DNA of 42,285 nt from Microcaldota archaeon (GTDB lineage Archaea; Micrarchaeota; Micrarchaeia; Micrarchaeales; Micrarchaeaceae): positions 1 through 42,285 of the forward strand of contig JAJYYB010000016.1 in NCBI GenBank assembly GCA_021801355.1. Reading direction: 5' to 3'. The stretch's first letter is position 1. The number at the start of each line of letters is the position of its first letter. The notes under the pieces were generated by a model that did no database searches, was not told the DNA's origin, and saw only the letters and a program-made list of their open reading frames with translations. Positions 1 to 8,406 of this stretch are shown here, in pieces. Position numbers and translations under genes: made by a program.

Positions 1-787
1 CCTCCACCAGGCGTTAGCCTAGCTTCATCCTGGTCACGCGTAGCTCACAACGGCTTCGGGTCGCATAAAAGTGACTTGGGCATTTTCATACCTTGCTCCT
101 CGCATGCTGCGAGCTCTCGCTTTCGCTACGGCTTTCGCCTCGCCACTCACTATGCACTCCCTGGCTCTTGCTTCAAGAAGAATGACAAAACACTGTTCCA
201 GACGCCTCGCCCATGCGTTTCCACATGGAGCTTCGGCGACCTTCATTCCTTTCGTGCCTTGCCTTCGTGTCACCACCTAGTTTCAGATCTGTTTCAATCC
301 CACGCGTGTGGGTTCTTTTCAGCTTTCGCTCACGCTACTTGTTCGCTATCGGTCTGTAGTCAATATTTAGGGTTGGGGTTTAATGCCCCCGTCTTCATGC
401 CGTGTACTCAGACGACATTACTCGCTTGTAGCTATGCCCATTGCACTTAGCTTACGAGGCTGTCACTCTCTATGGCAGCTCTTTCCAGAGCCTTCAGCTC
501 ATGTTCTGGGTCAAACGCTACGCCACATCTCCACGCCTTTTGCAAGGCAGGATTCGGTGCGCCCTGTGCGGCTTTCATTCGCATTACTTGCCGCATCGAT
601 TTTCTTTCTTCTCCTGCGGGTACTAAGATATTTCAGTTCCCCGCGTGCGCATGCGTATTGCTACGCACTATTCGGTGATCCCGGGTTCAAAGCCTGACTT
701 GCGGCTACCCCGGGCTTATCGCAGCTTGCCGCGACCTTCTTCGCTACTACAGCCAAGCCATCCTCTAGGTGGTTTTATTTATAATGA
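1..787 (-). rRNA. 23S ribosomal RNA, 5' part (cut by window edge)
   Basis: Read on the minus strand, the segment matches the conserved 5' third of large-subunit rRNA: the GGATGGCTTGGC start region near 763-752, AAGAAGGTCGCGGCAAGCTGCGATAAGC, the GAAACAGATCTGAAAC stretch near 280, and the CGCCTGGTGGAGG block at the window edge. The 5' end is placed about 25 nt before GGATGGC by analogy with other 23S genes, so it is uncertain by 10-20 nt. The open frames crossing this region are rRNA artefacts. No 16S gene lies upstream; the next gene upstream on this strand is protein-coding. Confidence 0.93.
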
Positions 788-950
788 CAAAAGTCTATTC
801 TCCTCAAATCAATCGCACAAACGCACGATCTCACAAGCAGCATTGATTACGCCCTCTAGGTTAAGCATTTTTCATCAAGCGAAAGAGCTTTCAAAATACG
901 GTGTGCCTATAGAAGCTCGTGCTGCATAAATTGCACCGAAGGAAGTATTT

Positions 951-970
951 GATTATAAAGGTTTATATAG
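951..970 (-). promoter_or_regulatory. Candidate TATA boxes for the 23S rRNA
   Basis: On the minus strand two overlapping TATA-like blocks, CTATATAAAC and CTTTATAATC, lie 165-180 nt upstream of the predicted mature 23S 5' end, after the stop of the preceding gene. They would start a precursor near 925-940 with a leader of about 140 nt. The stretch 788-1024 holds no credible gene, only this promoter and the presumed leader. No experimental start is known. Confidence 0.45.
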
Positions 971-1024
971 GTTCTGTGCTGCCGTTAGTAGAAAAAGTGA
1001 AGCTTTCAGGGCAAATTCCGGAGT

Positions 1025-1591
1025 TCAAGCGGTCCTGAGCTGCTGCAGCTGCCTGCCGCAGTTTATGCAGAATTTAGAGCCTGCTGGATTCTGGGTCCCG
1101 CAGTACTTGCATACAAGGTAGTTTGGATTTGGGCCTGCCGGCTGGTCGCTGACTATGCTCCTCCTTCCACCGCCCCCCCCTCCCGCGTTCCTCTGGTCCT
1201 CCGCCATCCTGTCCAGAACGTCGTTTATGTGCTTGACCAGCTCTATCGCGGCGTTGGCATTGAGGCCGTTTATCTCTTCGGTCTTACCGAAATCGGAGCC
1301 AGCGCCGCCGCCGGAGCCCCTTGTTCCTATGACTACTGTGCTCGATATTATGCCGCGGTTCATCTTGACGAACGCTATTGCGTTGTAGTTTATTATCTCC
1401 GTTGAGGTCCTTATCTTTGAGAGCCTGTTGATTATTATTATCCTTTTTGTAGTGGCGAGCACGACGCTCGGGGCCACAAGGGCTCCGCCTGGACCTACCC
1501 TCCTCTGCCTCGCGGTGAGCAGCACTCTCTCGCCCGGGCCCAGTACGTACTTGGCAAGTTCTACATAACTCTGGTTTATCAAGCTCGGCAC
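1025..1591 (-). CDS. PH-domain-like protein with C-terminal zinc ribbon
   Basis: This 188-residue protein starts at GTG. Residues about 15-115 look like a bacterial-type PH domain: GPGERVLLTAR, then a VVLATTKRIIIIN beta segment, then YNAIAFVKMNRGIISSTV. A Gly-rich linker follows (GGGGGG near 140). The C-terminus is a compact zinc ribbon with two CxxC pairs, CKYCG and CINCG. Such PH-zinc-ribbon proteins are usually membrane- or lipid-associated and of unknown role. It reads toward the 23S gene and diverges from the methyltransferase gene to its right. Fold assignment is by pattern only; function is unknown. Confidence 0.6.
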   Translation of the reverse strand: MPSLINQSYVELAKYVLGPGERVLLTARQRRVGPGGALVAPSVVLATTKRIIIINRLSKIRTSTEIINYNAIAFVKMNRGIISSTVVIGTRGSGGGAGSDFGKTEEINGLNANAAIELVKHINDVLDRMAEDQRNAGGGGGGRRSIVSDQPAGPNPNYLVCKYCGTQNPAGSKFCINCGRQLQQLRTA

Positions 1592-1706
1592 CCAATAGCA
1601 AGCTTAATTATGTTGGTTAAGGTATAATAAGATTTATCTTTTAGCTCATAAATAGCAGATTAGGCGATGCTTGGCATCGGTATCTAACGCATTTCTGGTG
1701 AGAGTG

Positions 1707-2837
1707 ATGGAGCGGAGTTACGTTGTGTTTACGGATCCGAGGTTTGTAAATGAGGCGCGGGGTGAGCTGAACGGCCTTTTCGGCGCGAGATGCATAGACC
1801 AGAGGCCGCTGTACGGGCAGATAATAACTTTCAGGTCAGATATGGACTACGCTGAAGTAGCAAAAATTTTCAGCGATGGCAGGCCCGCGTTCCTTTATTC
1901 TCCATTAGAGGTAGGCAAAACCCTCGACTTCGGAGGCGACTATTCGGGCATAATCTCGGCGCTGAGCGTATTGCTAGACAAGTCGTTGCGGTTCAAAATA
2001 GAGGTAAAGAACATTTGGGTAGAATCGCATGAAGCAGCCAAGACGATAGAGGTAAGGATAGGTAGAGAGCTTGAGAAGCTAGGTTTCTTGGCTGACTTGT
2101 CAGATCCGGATTCCATGGTTTATGTAGTTATTGTGAACAACAAAGCCTTGCTTAGCGTGTTGGACGCTAGGGCTTACGGGGCTTACGTCCTAGACCAGTT
2201 CAGAAGGGATAATAAGAGCGGTTACAGCGCGCTTAACAGATCCGAATTCAAGCTTGCCGAAGCCGCGGAGGCGTTCGGCATGAAGGTGACGCATGGGACC
2301 AGGTGCCTTGATATAGGGGCGGCACCTGGAGGGTGGAGCAACTACATGTTAAAGAAAGGGGCAAGCGTGGTCGCAGTAGACAGTGCAGCTCTGGACTACG
2401 AAAAACTTGGAGCCGGTACGATACTTGTGGTTGCAAATGATGCAGATGCGCATCCATTGAACGGAGGCAGGATAAATGTGGCAGGATTGGACGGCTTGGC
2501 TGGCGACCTGAGCAAGTATGATTTGATCCACATAAAAAGCAATGTGCAGAATATGATATCAAGTGCGCTTGCAAAACTTGGCAAGTTCGACATCGTGCTT
2601 CTAGACATGAACATAGCGCCGGAGGAGAGCGCAAAGGTGCTGGCTGAACTTGCCGGATCAATTGTCGATGGAGGTAGGGCGGTCTTGACAATTAAGCTCA
2701 TAGACAATGATGTCCAAAAACACGTCAACAAAGTGGAGAGCATACTCGCGAGCAGGTATGGGGATTTCATGCTGAAAAAGCTGCCGCACAACAGGAAAGA
2801 GATAACAATTTATGCTACCAAGAATAAGCTATCGTGA
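1707..2837 (+). CDS. RrmJ/FtsJ-type ribose 2'-O-methyltransferase
   Basis: The C-terminal half is a Rossmann-type SAM methyltransferase: CLDIGAAPGGWS is the SAM-binding loop. A K-D-K-E set typical of RrmJ 2'-O-methyltransferases is visible: Lys in SEFKLAEA, Asp in DIVLLDMN, Lys in LTIKL and Glu in RKEITIYA. The N-terminal half of about 180 residues is probably an RNA-binding extension, as in RlmM-like enzymes. The likely substrate is rRNA or tRNA. ATG 1707 is chosen over an upstream TTG at 1671 because GGTGA sits just before it and an AT-rich TATA-like segment (CTCATAAATA, about 1645-1654) would start transcription near 1676. NAC follows 4 nt after the stop. Confidence 0.75.
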   Translation: MERSYVVFTDPRFVNEARGELNGLFGARCIDQRPLYGQIITFRSDMDYAEVAKIFSDGRPAFLYSPLEVGKTLDFGGDYSGIISALSVLLDKSLRFKIEVKNIWVESHEAAKTIEVRIGRELEKLGFLADLSDPDSMVYVVIVNNKALLSVLDARAYGAYVLDQFRRDNKSGYSALNRSEFKLAEAAEAFGMKVTHGTRCLDIGAAPGGWSNYMLKKGASVVAVDSAALDYEKLGAGTILVVANDADAHPLNGGRINVAGLDGLAGDLSKYDLIHIKSNVQNMISSALAKLGKFDIVLLDMNIAPEESAKVLAELAGSIVDGGRAVLTIKLIDNDVQKHVNKVESILASRYGDFMLKKLPHNRKEITIYATKNKLS

Positions 2838-2841
2838 TTAT

Positions 2842-3192
2842 ATGATGCCGAACATAGACCCCAGGACGATGAGGAATATGATGGCGAAGATGGGCATTAA
2901 GTCATCCGAGATAAACGCCGAGAAGGTATCCATAGAATGCCCGACAAAGGTCATAATCATAGACAACCCACAGGTTACCCTGATAGAGGCGCAGGGCGTC
3001 AAAAGCTTCCAGATAACTGGCGAGATAAGCGAGAAGGAGCGCAGCGTCGTCATAGAAATATCTGAGGAAGATGTCAAGCTCGTCATGGAAAAGTCCGGGG
3101 CTGGCGAAGATGAATCGAGGAAGGCGCTTGCCGAAGCGAATGGCGATATAGCGGCCGCGATATTGAGCCTTGCTGGCAAAGAGGGTCAGTAA
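2842..3192 (+). CDS. nac: Nascent polypeptide-associated complex protein (archaeal NAC)
   Basis: This small protein of about 116 residues has the archaeal NAC layout. A Met-rich start (PNIDPRTMRNMMAKMGI) is followed by a NAC beta-barrel with VIIIDNPQVTLIEAQGVKSFQI. A C-terminal UBA helix bundle ends it (EDVKLVMEKSGAGEDESRKAL...GDIAAAILSL). The protein binds ribosomes and shields emerging chains. ATG 2842 lies 4 nt after the methyltransferase stop, so the two genes probably share a transcript. Its 3' end overlaps the convergent DUF424 gene by 7 nt. Confidence 0.9.
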   Translation: MMPNIDPRTMRNMMAKMGIKSSEINAEKVSIECPTKVIIIDNPQVTLIEAQGVKSFQITGEISEKERSVVIEISEEDVKLVMEKSGAGEDESRKALAEANGDIAAAILSLAGKEGQ

Positions 3193-3497
3193 TCGACCTT
3201 GTATGCTTGCGCGTAGGGCACGCCCTTGATGCTTTTTACGTTGTCCTTTGATATGACCGAGTTTGATATTGCCACTTGTATGGCCTCCTCGCCTATGACA
3301 TTGACAGATGATATTTTCTCTGGGCTTATGAGCTCCTTCGCTTTGGCCTTGTCGACCAGCTCGCCGACATAGAAGTCAGCGTAGCGCTTTATGTCTATGA
3401 ACATTTTGCCATCGTCCAAGACGCTGCCTATGAGCGATTCATCGCACATCGCCAGGATAAGGCCTTCATCGGTCTTGTGCGATTTTATGTATATCAT
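3186..3497 (-). CDS. DUF424 family protein
   Basis: This 103-residue protein resembles the archaeal DUF424 family: an N-terminal MIYIKSHKTDEGLILAMCDE, a central region with FYVGE, and a C-terminal GVPYAQAYKV. The function of the family is not established to my knowledge. It starts 4 nt after the stop of the glycosyltransferase gene on the same strand, which suggests one transcript. Its 3' end overlaps that of NAC tail to tail. Confidence 0.7.
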   Translation of the reverse strand: MIYIKSHKTDEGLILAMCDESLIGSVLDDGKMFIDIKRYADFYVGELVDKAKAKELISPEKISSVNVIGEEAIQVAISNSVISKDNVKSIKGVPYAQAYKVDY

Positions 3498-3501
3498 CGC
3501 A

Positions 3502-5043
3502 TCAGCCGTATTTGTAGAACAGTATGGTGGCGCATGAGTACATTACACCGTACCATAGCAGCCATACTCCGCCAGGGATGTGGTTTATGTTTATCGCGTA
3601 TATGCCCAACGCTACCAGTATACCGGTGAAGAGCAACTCCACCTTGGTATTGTATATTGAGAAAAGCAGCCTGTTTTTGTTAGGGTCTATCTCTCTTGAC
3701 CAGTGGATCGCGGAAGCGCTTTTATTGAAGATCGCGGCGACTGCGGCTTTTGTCCTGCTTATCGCGAGCGCATAGTTGAGCAGGAACACCATGACGCCCT
3801 TCTTGACGGACTTGAAGTACACCCTTGTGAGTATTATAGGGAGTATGAACGACAGCAGGAACGCCATTATCCCGAAAGCCTCGAAATCTATGGGGAGATA
3901 TTTCGCTTGCAGGAACTGGGCCAGGGTAAGGCTGACGAATGGGGCCGTTGAGAAAGCTATTAGCATGGAAACTATCGTGAAAAGCACGAGAACGAAAGAC
4001 AGGTAGTTCAGGCTGAAGCCGTGGGTTATGTAGTCCATGCTAGGCAGCGTTGATAGCTTGCGCAGCTTGGACCTCTTCAGGAAGTAGCTTATGAACTGGG
4101 TGTTCCCGTAGTTGTAGCGCCATTGCTGCCTTATCAGCTCTGTGAATGTCTTTATCGGCTTGCCCAGCGCGTAAACCTTCGGTATGTACAGGCTCTTGAA
4201 GCTGTGCATGTCTGATTCGAAGCTGAAGAACGTGTCCTCTATAACGTACTCTGGGAAGCCGCCCACGCTTTCTATCGCCTTCCTGCTTATCAATCCGCAC
4301 GAACCAGCGAAAATGGCAGTATTGTCAAGCGCCCTGGCAGGCTGTATGAACCTGAAGAAGAAGCCGTTGAATAGCTCAACAGAATCTGAGAATAGCGAAC
4401 CGCTTGCGTACTTCTTTGTTGTCTGTATGTATGAAAGCTGCTTGTCCTGGAAGTATGGTAGCAGGTCCATCAGGAAATCCGGGTCAGTGAGGTACTCGTC
4501 GTAGTCGAATATCGCTATGAGTTCCTCGTTTGAATTATGCATGAAGTTGTTCAGCGCCCCGGCCTTGAAGCCCTTCCTTGATTCCCTGTGCATGTATTTT
4601 ATGCCATGCTTAGCGGTGAACGCTTTAAGCTCTCTGGCAACCTCTGGCATTGTGGAATCGTCAAGTAAGTAGTATCTCAGCTTGTCCTTAGGGTACTTGA
4701 GAGCGACCAACCTAATCAAATTGTACTCTACCTCCTTTGGATCCTCATTGTATACAGGAACAACAACTGCAACGGTAGGGAAAGTTTTGACAGGTTTTAG
4801 TCCCCTTTTTATCTTTTCCAGGTAATCCGTATAGAAAAACGACCTGTAGTACCATATTGATGCGGTTATGTTGAAGAAGCCTGCTATAAGAGCCAAGATA
4901 GTGAAAGCTATGGCGAGCATGTACATGTACAGGCTATCAGCTATGTAAAGCATATAGAATGAGAACCCTAGGCCGCTGAGTGCGAGTAATGTGAACATCA
5001 GTATTGTAAAAAGCCTGAAGTTTATGCTCTTGCTCTCACTCAT
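3502..5043 (-). CDS. Membrane glycosyltransferase, family 2 (cellulose-synthase-like)
   Basis: The protein has 513 residues. Two N-terminal membrane helices precede a GT2 catalytic domain: VVVPVYNEDPKEVEYNL, the acidic LLDDS, the DxD-type IFDYDEY, an acceptor-site VIEDT, and QQWRYNYGN in the place of the QxxRW motif. Several C-terminal membrane helices follow. It probably transfers sugars to a lipid or polymer at the cytoplasmic face during surface glycan synthesis. ATG 5043 is preferred over the GTG at 5121, because a TATA-like AATTAAATATC (about 5097-5107) would place the transcript start near 5077, downstream of that GTG. DUF424 follows at once. Confidence 0.8.
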   Translation of the reverse strand: MSESKSINFRLFTILMFTLLALSGLGFSFYMLYIADSLYMYMLAIAFTILALIAGFFNITASIWYYRSFFYTDYLEKIKRGLKPVKTFPTVAVVVPVYNEDPKEVEYNLIRLVALKYPKDKLRYYLLDDSTMPEVARELKAFTAKHGIKYMHRESRKGFKAGALNNFMHNSNEELIAIFDYDEYLTDPDFLMDLLPYFQDKQLSYIQTTKKYASGSLFSDSVELFNGFFFRFIQPARALDNTAIFAGSCGLISRKAIESVGGFPEYVIEDTFFSFESDMHSFKSLYIPKVYALGKPIKTFTELIRQQWRYNYGNTQFISYFLKRSKLRKLSTLPSMDYITHGFSLNYLSFVLVLFTIVSMLIAFSTAPFVSLTLAQFLQAKYLPIDFEAFGIMAFLLSFILPIILTRVYFKSVKKGVMVFLLNYALAISRTKAAVAAIFNKSASAIHWSREIDPNKNRLLFSIYNTKVELLFTGILVALGIYAININHIPGGVWLLWYGVMYSCATILFYKYG

Positions 5044-5150
5044 TAAATTACGCTGTTTGATGTTAATTCTGAAACTTAGAGACAATTGGAGTAGAAGATA
5101 TTTAATTCTGCGCCACACCAATATCTCAAAGCATGAAATATGAGCGGCAT

Positions 5151-5250
5151 GCCAGGGTGGCGGAAACCGGTAACGCGCCAGTTTTTAAAGGCGAAACTCG
5201 AGATCTGGTTTCCATTCGTGGAAATTAGGGTTCAAATCCCTACCCTGGCG
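5151..5250 (+). tRNA. tRNA-Ser(CGA), with a 14-nt intron in the anticodon stem
   Basis: The acceptor stem GCCAGGG/CCCTGGC is perfect. The T arm is TAGGG-TTCAAAT-CCCTA and the long variable arm is TTTCCA-TTCG-TGGAAA, so this is a class II tRNA. Removing 5182-5195 gives a perfect 5-bp anticodon stem, CCAGA/TCTGG, and the loop CTCGAGA (anticodon CGA). The intron is framed by a bulge-helix-bulge: helix CGCC (5176-5179) with GGCG (5190-5193), and bulges AGT and AAA. The discriminator base is G, as in tRNA-Ser. The alternative is tRNA-Leu(UAA) with a canonical intron, but that leaves a T-T mismatch in the stem and a non-Leu discriminator. Confidence 0.75.
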
Positions 5251-5292
5251 AATCCCGATCGGTGCTGCTTTTTCCTGCGCTGGCAAGAAAAG

Positions 5293-5301
5293 CTTTTAAA
5301 T
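5293..5301 (+). promoter_or_regulatory. TATA box of the gene at 5342
   Basis: CTTTTAAAT lies about 45 nt before the ATG at 5342. A transcript starting near 5322 would have a short leader that contains AAGGTG (5331-5336), a good Shine-Dalgarno match at normal spacing. Confidence 0.5.
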
Positions 5302-5341
5302 CCGCATATATAATTATATATAATTACAATAAGGTGCGCTT

Positions 5342-5950
5342 ATGCAATTGGCTTCCCTCGCCGCATTTCCTGGTTTGAAAATATTCATATTCCTAATCAC
5401 CTTCTTTGCCTGGATGATGGCTGAAGGAGCTAATGCGAAACGGGACAAACAGAGACCACAAACAAAGAGCACGCTCAAGGATAGGGGCAGTAAAACTACC
5501 ATACTAGTAGCCGTCTATATCGGCATGATATCCGCCTCTATATTTGCGGTGTTTTTCACTGGAGCCGATGTGAACTCGTATTCGCCGTACATTTTCGCGC
5601 TCGGGATAGCCATGGTTTGGGTTGGAATTTACATACGTGAAACTGCGGTAAAGACTCTCGGCAACAACTTCACGACTGTTGTAATAGTTGAGAGGAATCA
5701 AAAGGTCATTAATAGCGGGTTGTACAGGTATGTGAGACATCCGTCTTATACAGGCGCACTGATCACCATGCTAGGTTTTGGGCTGTCCTTCACCAACGTA
5801 CTGAGTTTTGCAGCGTGCTTCATACCTGTGCTTATCGCAATAATCAACAGGATAGGGATTGAGGAGCGGGCGCTAAAGGGCGTAATAGGGAAGCCTTACC
5901 TGGATTATGCGCAAGCCACAAATTATAGGCTTATACCGCTCATCTGGTGA
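5342..5950 (+). CDS. Isoprenylcysteine carboxyl methyltransferase-like membrane protein
   Basis: The protein has 202 residues and several membrane helices. The C-terminal half carries the signature of the ICMT/PEMT superfamily: GLYRYVRHPSYTG, then about 35 residues later IEERAL...GKPYLDYAQAT. In this superfamily these residues form the SAM-binding site at the membrane. Archaeal and bacterial members are mostly uncharacterised methyltransferases; true prenylcysteine substrates are not expected. The start has an AAGGTG ribosome site and an upstream TATA box. It appears to be a single-gene unit. Confidence 0.72.
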   Translation: MQLASLAAFPGLKIFIFLITFFAWMMAEGANAKRDKQRPQTKSTLKDRGSKTTILVAVYIGMISASIFAVFFTGADVNSYSPYIFALGIAMVWVGIYIRETAVKTLGNNFTTVVIVERNQKVINSGLYRYVRHPSYTGALITMLGFGLSFTNVLSFAACFIPVLIAIINRIGIEERALKGVIGKPYLDYAQATNYRLIPLIW

Positions 5951-5980
5951 CTCTTGAGATATGGAAGCTGGCGAGAAACG

Positions 5981-5990
5981 CTTAAATAAG
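5981..5990 (+). promoter_or_regulatory. Candidate TATA box of the 6095-9128 gene group
   Basis: CTTAAATAAG sits about 115 nt before the ATG at 6095 and would start a transcript near 6011 with a leader of about 80 nt. That leader contains GGGAGG (about 6070-6075), farther from the ATG than a typical ribosome site. The three plus-strand genes that follow are tightly packed and probably co-transcribed. Confidence 0.4.
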
Positions 5991-6094
5991 TTTTTTCTCT
6001 ATTTTATCTGAGCATTGATACGCTTTGTTCAAGCTTGCGAACTTAAGCGTCTAATACTTCATTCTGGTTTGGGAGGCGGATTGGGTAGATTGCA

Positions 6095-7471
6095 ATGGAA
6101 GATTTAAATGTGAATGAATTTGATTGGGGGCTTTATCCGGAAGCCGAAGAGCTGATACAGAAGAACGTAGACCTTTTCCTATCAAAAAACGCTATGGCTG
6201 CAAAGCTCGCTGGGAAGCTTCCTGGCGAGACCTCTACAAGGTTCATGGATTGGATAGACCATATAGAGGTGCCTGAATCCGCGATAAGCTACGAGCAACT
6301 TGAAAAGGCCGGCTTCACAGAGGTGAAGGTGAGAGGCAAGGTTCCGGATGGTGCGAAAGTATTCAGGCACACGAAGACATACCTAATGCCGATACTTATA
6401 CACAGAGGGAAGGAATTCGAAATTGCACTGAAGCCCGAGGAGATTGACGATCTAATGCAGGTAGTTGGGTTAGGGCTAAATGTGGAGGGCGAACCTTTCG
6501 CGCCATTCAGAAAAGCGGTACTTAGGAAGGAGGGCGAGTACGTGCTCTCCGCTGTTGAGAGGAGAGGTTACGACGGTTTCGTGGTCGAAGAATCAAGCAG
6601 GGACGTAAAGAAGTACATAAGGATGCTGAGCACGTTCTTTGGCAGGCAGAGGTATTTTGGGAGTGACAAGGATGGCATGGAGTATACAGCGCGACTTGTC
6701 AAGAAGGCGGTCGGAGAGATAAAGAGCGAACGCGTTGCGGATGCGTTTTTCAGGACTGAGCGTGTTTACTGGCAGAGCAGGAACAGGGCAGGCCAGGTGC
6801 AGCACTCGAGGCAGCAAAAATTCGGCATGGGATGGGGCAACCACGACCATCATACTTTCAGATCATCGCGCGAGAACTTCAAGGCGATGATAAACATATG
6901 GGAGAGCATGGGTTACATCTGCAGGGAGCAGTTTTACGCTGGAAAGGAGGCCGGATGGGGGGCGCAGGTCATGGAACACCCGGTATGCGAGATAGTGCTT
7001 TTCACTGATGTTGACCTTTCAGATGAAGAGACTAAGGTCGACTTCGCGCACGAAGGGCTAAAGCATAACCCAAGACTAGGCACCGTAGGGCTGTGGGTTG
7101 GTCTGCACGGGGAGAGCATACTGCAGGCCGGCATGCACCATCTTGAGGCAAGGTTCGATTTCGAAAAGCTAAGGAATGACCTGGAAAGCTATGGGGTCAA
7201 AGTGATGAAGCCATTCTCAGATTTCAATTTCCTGAAGCAGGCGTTCACTGTCGGCGACAGTTGGGCAGTCGATACTGCAAGGCTGGACAAGCTGCTGAAG
7301 GATGGTTCGATAACAAGCGAGCATTATCAAAAATTCAAGGTAGATGGTGCCATAGGCAGCCATATGGAGGATCTGCAGAGGAGGGGCGGGTTCAAGGGCT
7401 TCAACAAGGCTTCTGTCACAGACATAATAACAGCGACCGACCCGAGGGCACAAGGTCGCTCTGGCGCTTAA
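6095..7471 (+). CDS. Unrecognised conserved-looking protein, possible VOC-type C-terminal half
   Basis: The protein has 458 residues, is soluble and I do not recognise it. Two parts are visible. The N-terminal part (about 1-235) contains KVFRHTKTYLMPILI and HRGKEFEIALKPEEIDDLM. The C-terminal part (about 240-410) has GWGNHDHHTFRSSRENF, MGYICREQFYAGKEAGWGAQVME and GMHHLEARFDFEKL. The HH at the start of one strand and the E in HLEARF recall the metal ligands of the vicinal-oxygen-chelate fold, as in glyoxalase and 4-hydroxyphenylpyruvate dioxygenase. This is pattern inference, not a family match. It lies upstream of a 2-hydroxyacid dehydrogenase (11-nt gap), which would fit oxo- or hydroxy-acid metabolism. 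Confidence 0.55.
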   Translation: MEDLNVNEFDWGLYPEAEELIQKNVDLFLSKNAMAAKLAGKLPGETSTRFMDWIDHIEVPESAISYEQLEKAGFTEVKVRGKVPDGAKVFRHTKTYLMPILIHRGKEFEIALKPEEIDDLMQVVGLGLNVEGEPFAPFRKAVLRKEGEYVLSAVERRGYDGFVVEESSRDVKKYIRMLSTFFGRQRYFGSDKDGMEYTARLVKKAVGEIKSERVADAFFRTERVYWQSRNRAGQVQHSRQQKFGMGWGNHDHHTFRSSRENFKAMINIWESMGYICREQFYAGKEAGWGAQVMEHPVCEIVLFTDVDLSDEETKVDFAHEGLKHNPRLGTVGLWVGLHGESILQAGMHHLEARFDFEKLRNDLESYGVKVMKPFSDFNFLKQAFTVGDSWAVDTARLDKLLKDGSITSEHYQKFKVDGAIGSHMEDLQRRGGFKGFNKASVTDIITATDPRAQGRSGA

Positions 7472-7482
7472 AAGTTGATAAG

Positions 7483-8406
7483 ATGTACGAAATATTAGTT
7501 ACAGAACCTGAGTATCTGGACGCGGACGGAAGGGCTGCACTTGACAGGATAGGTCACGTGACTGCAAAGCGCATGACGAGGAAGGAGCTGGAGCAGGTAA
7601 TACCAAACATGGATGCAATATTCATAAGGGTTGATACATCTGTTGATGCGGCGCTTATGGACAAGGCGAAGAAGCTCAAGATAATAGGTTCTGTTACGAC
7701 AGGGTTGAACCATGTCGACGTTGAAGCAGCCAACAAGAGAGGTATAAAGGTCGTGAACCTGCACGGCACGCATACGATATCGACGGCGCAGTATACGATG
7801 GCCATGATGTTGTCTTTGTGCAGGAACATACCTTGGGCTTATGATAATGTCAGAAAAGGGAGATGGGAGCGATACAAGTTCATAGGCACTGAGCTAGAAG
7901 GCAAGACGCTCGGAATAATAGGCTTAGGCAAGATAGGATTGCAGGTAGCTGCATATGCTAAGGCATTCGGGATGAAAGTTGTGGCTTATGATCCTTATGC
8001 AAAACAAGGCGATGTGCCGCTACTTGACAGCTTGGACAAGGTGCTAGCGCAGGCGGATGTGCTTACAATCCATGCGATGCTAACAAAAGAGACAAATGGG
8101 CTTTTTGGGGCGAAGCAGTTCAACATGGTCAAGAAGGGCGCTTACCTTGTAAACACAGCAAGAGCGGAGATAGTCAACCAGGAGGCGCTGCTCAATGCAT
8201 TGAACTCTGGGCAGCTCAGGGGCGCAGCATTTGATGTCTTCATCAAGGAGCCAATAGATGGCACTGACGATCCTATGGTCAAGTATGCTATAGAGCACAC
8301 GAATTTGATACTTACACCGCACATAGGCGCTTCGACAAGGGAAGCGGCGCATGCTGCATGCTTGGAAATAGCTGCCAGCATAGAACAAGAGCTCAAGAAG
8401 GTATGA
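7483..8406 (+). CDS. D-isomer specific 2-hydroxyacid dehydrogenase
   Basis: This NAD-dependent dehydrogenase has 307 residues. [20 protein letters not shown] is the dinucleotide loop. Catalytic-region motifs are [17 protein letters not shown] (Arg), the FIKEP region (Glu) and [12 protein letters not shown] (His). The closest textbook relatives are phosphoglycerate, glycerate and formate dehydrogenases. There is no C-terminal ACT domain, so the exact substrate cannot be read from the sequence. ATG 7483 is preferred because the longer in-frame extension to 7261 only overlaps the preceding gene. Its stop overlaps the next start (ATGA at 8403-8406). Confidence 0.85.
   Translation: MYEILVTEPEYLDADGRAALDRIGHVTAKRMTRKELEQVIPNMDAIFIRVDTSVDAALMDKAKKLKIIGSVTTGLNHVDVEAANKRGIKVVNLHGTHTISTAQYTMAMMLSLCRNIPWAYDNVRKGRWERYKFIGTELEGKTLGIIGLGKIGLQVAAYAKAFGMKVVAYDPYAKQGDVPLLDSLDKVLAQADVLTIHAMLTKETNGLFGAKQFNMVKKGAYLVNTARAEIVNQEALLNALNSGQLRGAAFDVFIKEPIDGTDDPMVKYAIEHTNLILTPHIGASTREAAHAACLEIAASIEQELKKV

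Noticed and set aside
34-929. Several open frames of 60-124 codons on both strands
   Set aside because: They lie in the 23S rRNA gene and its leader; rRNA commonly gives such frames and none looks like a protein.
2248-2791. Long minus-strand frames opposite the methyltransferase gene
   Set aside because: They are shadows of the plus-strand gene, which carries clear catalytic motifs.
5151-5250. tRNA-Leu(UAA) with a canonical intron at 37/38
   Set aside because: It leaves a T-T mismatch in the anticodon stem, lacks a bulge-helix-bulge at the cut sites and has discriminator G, not A.
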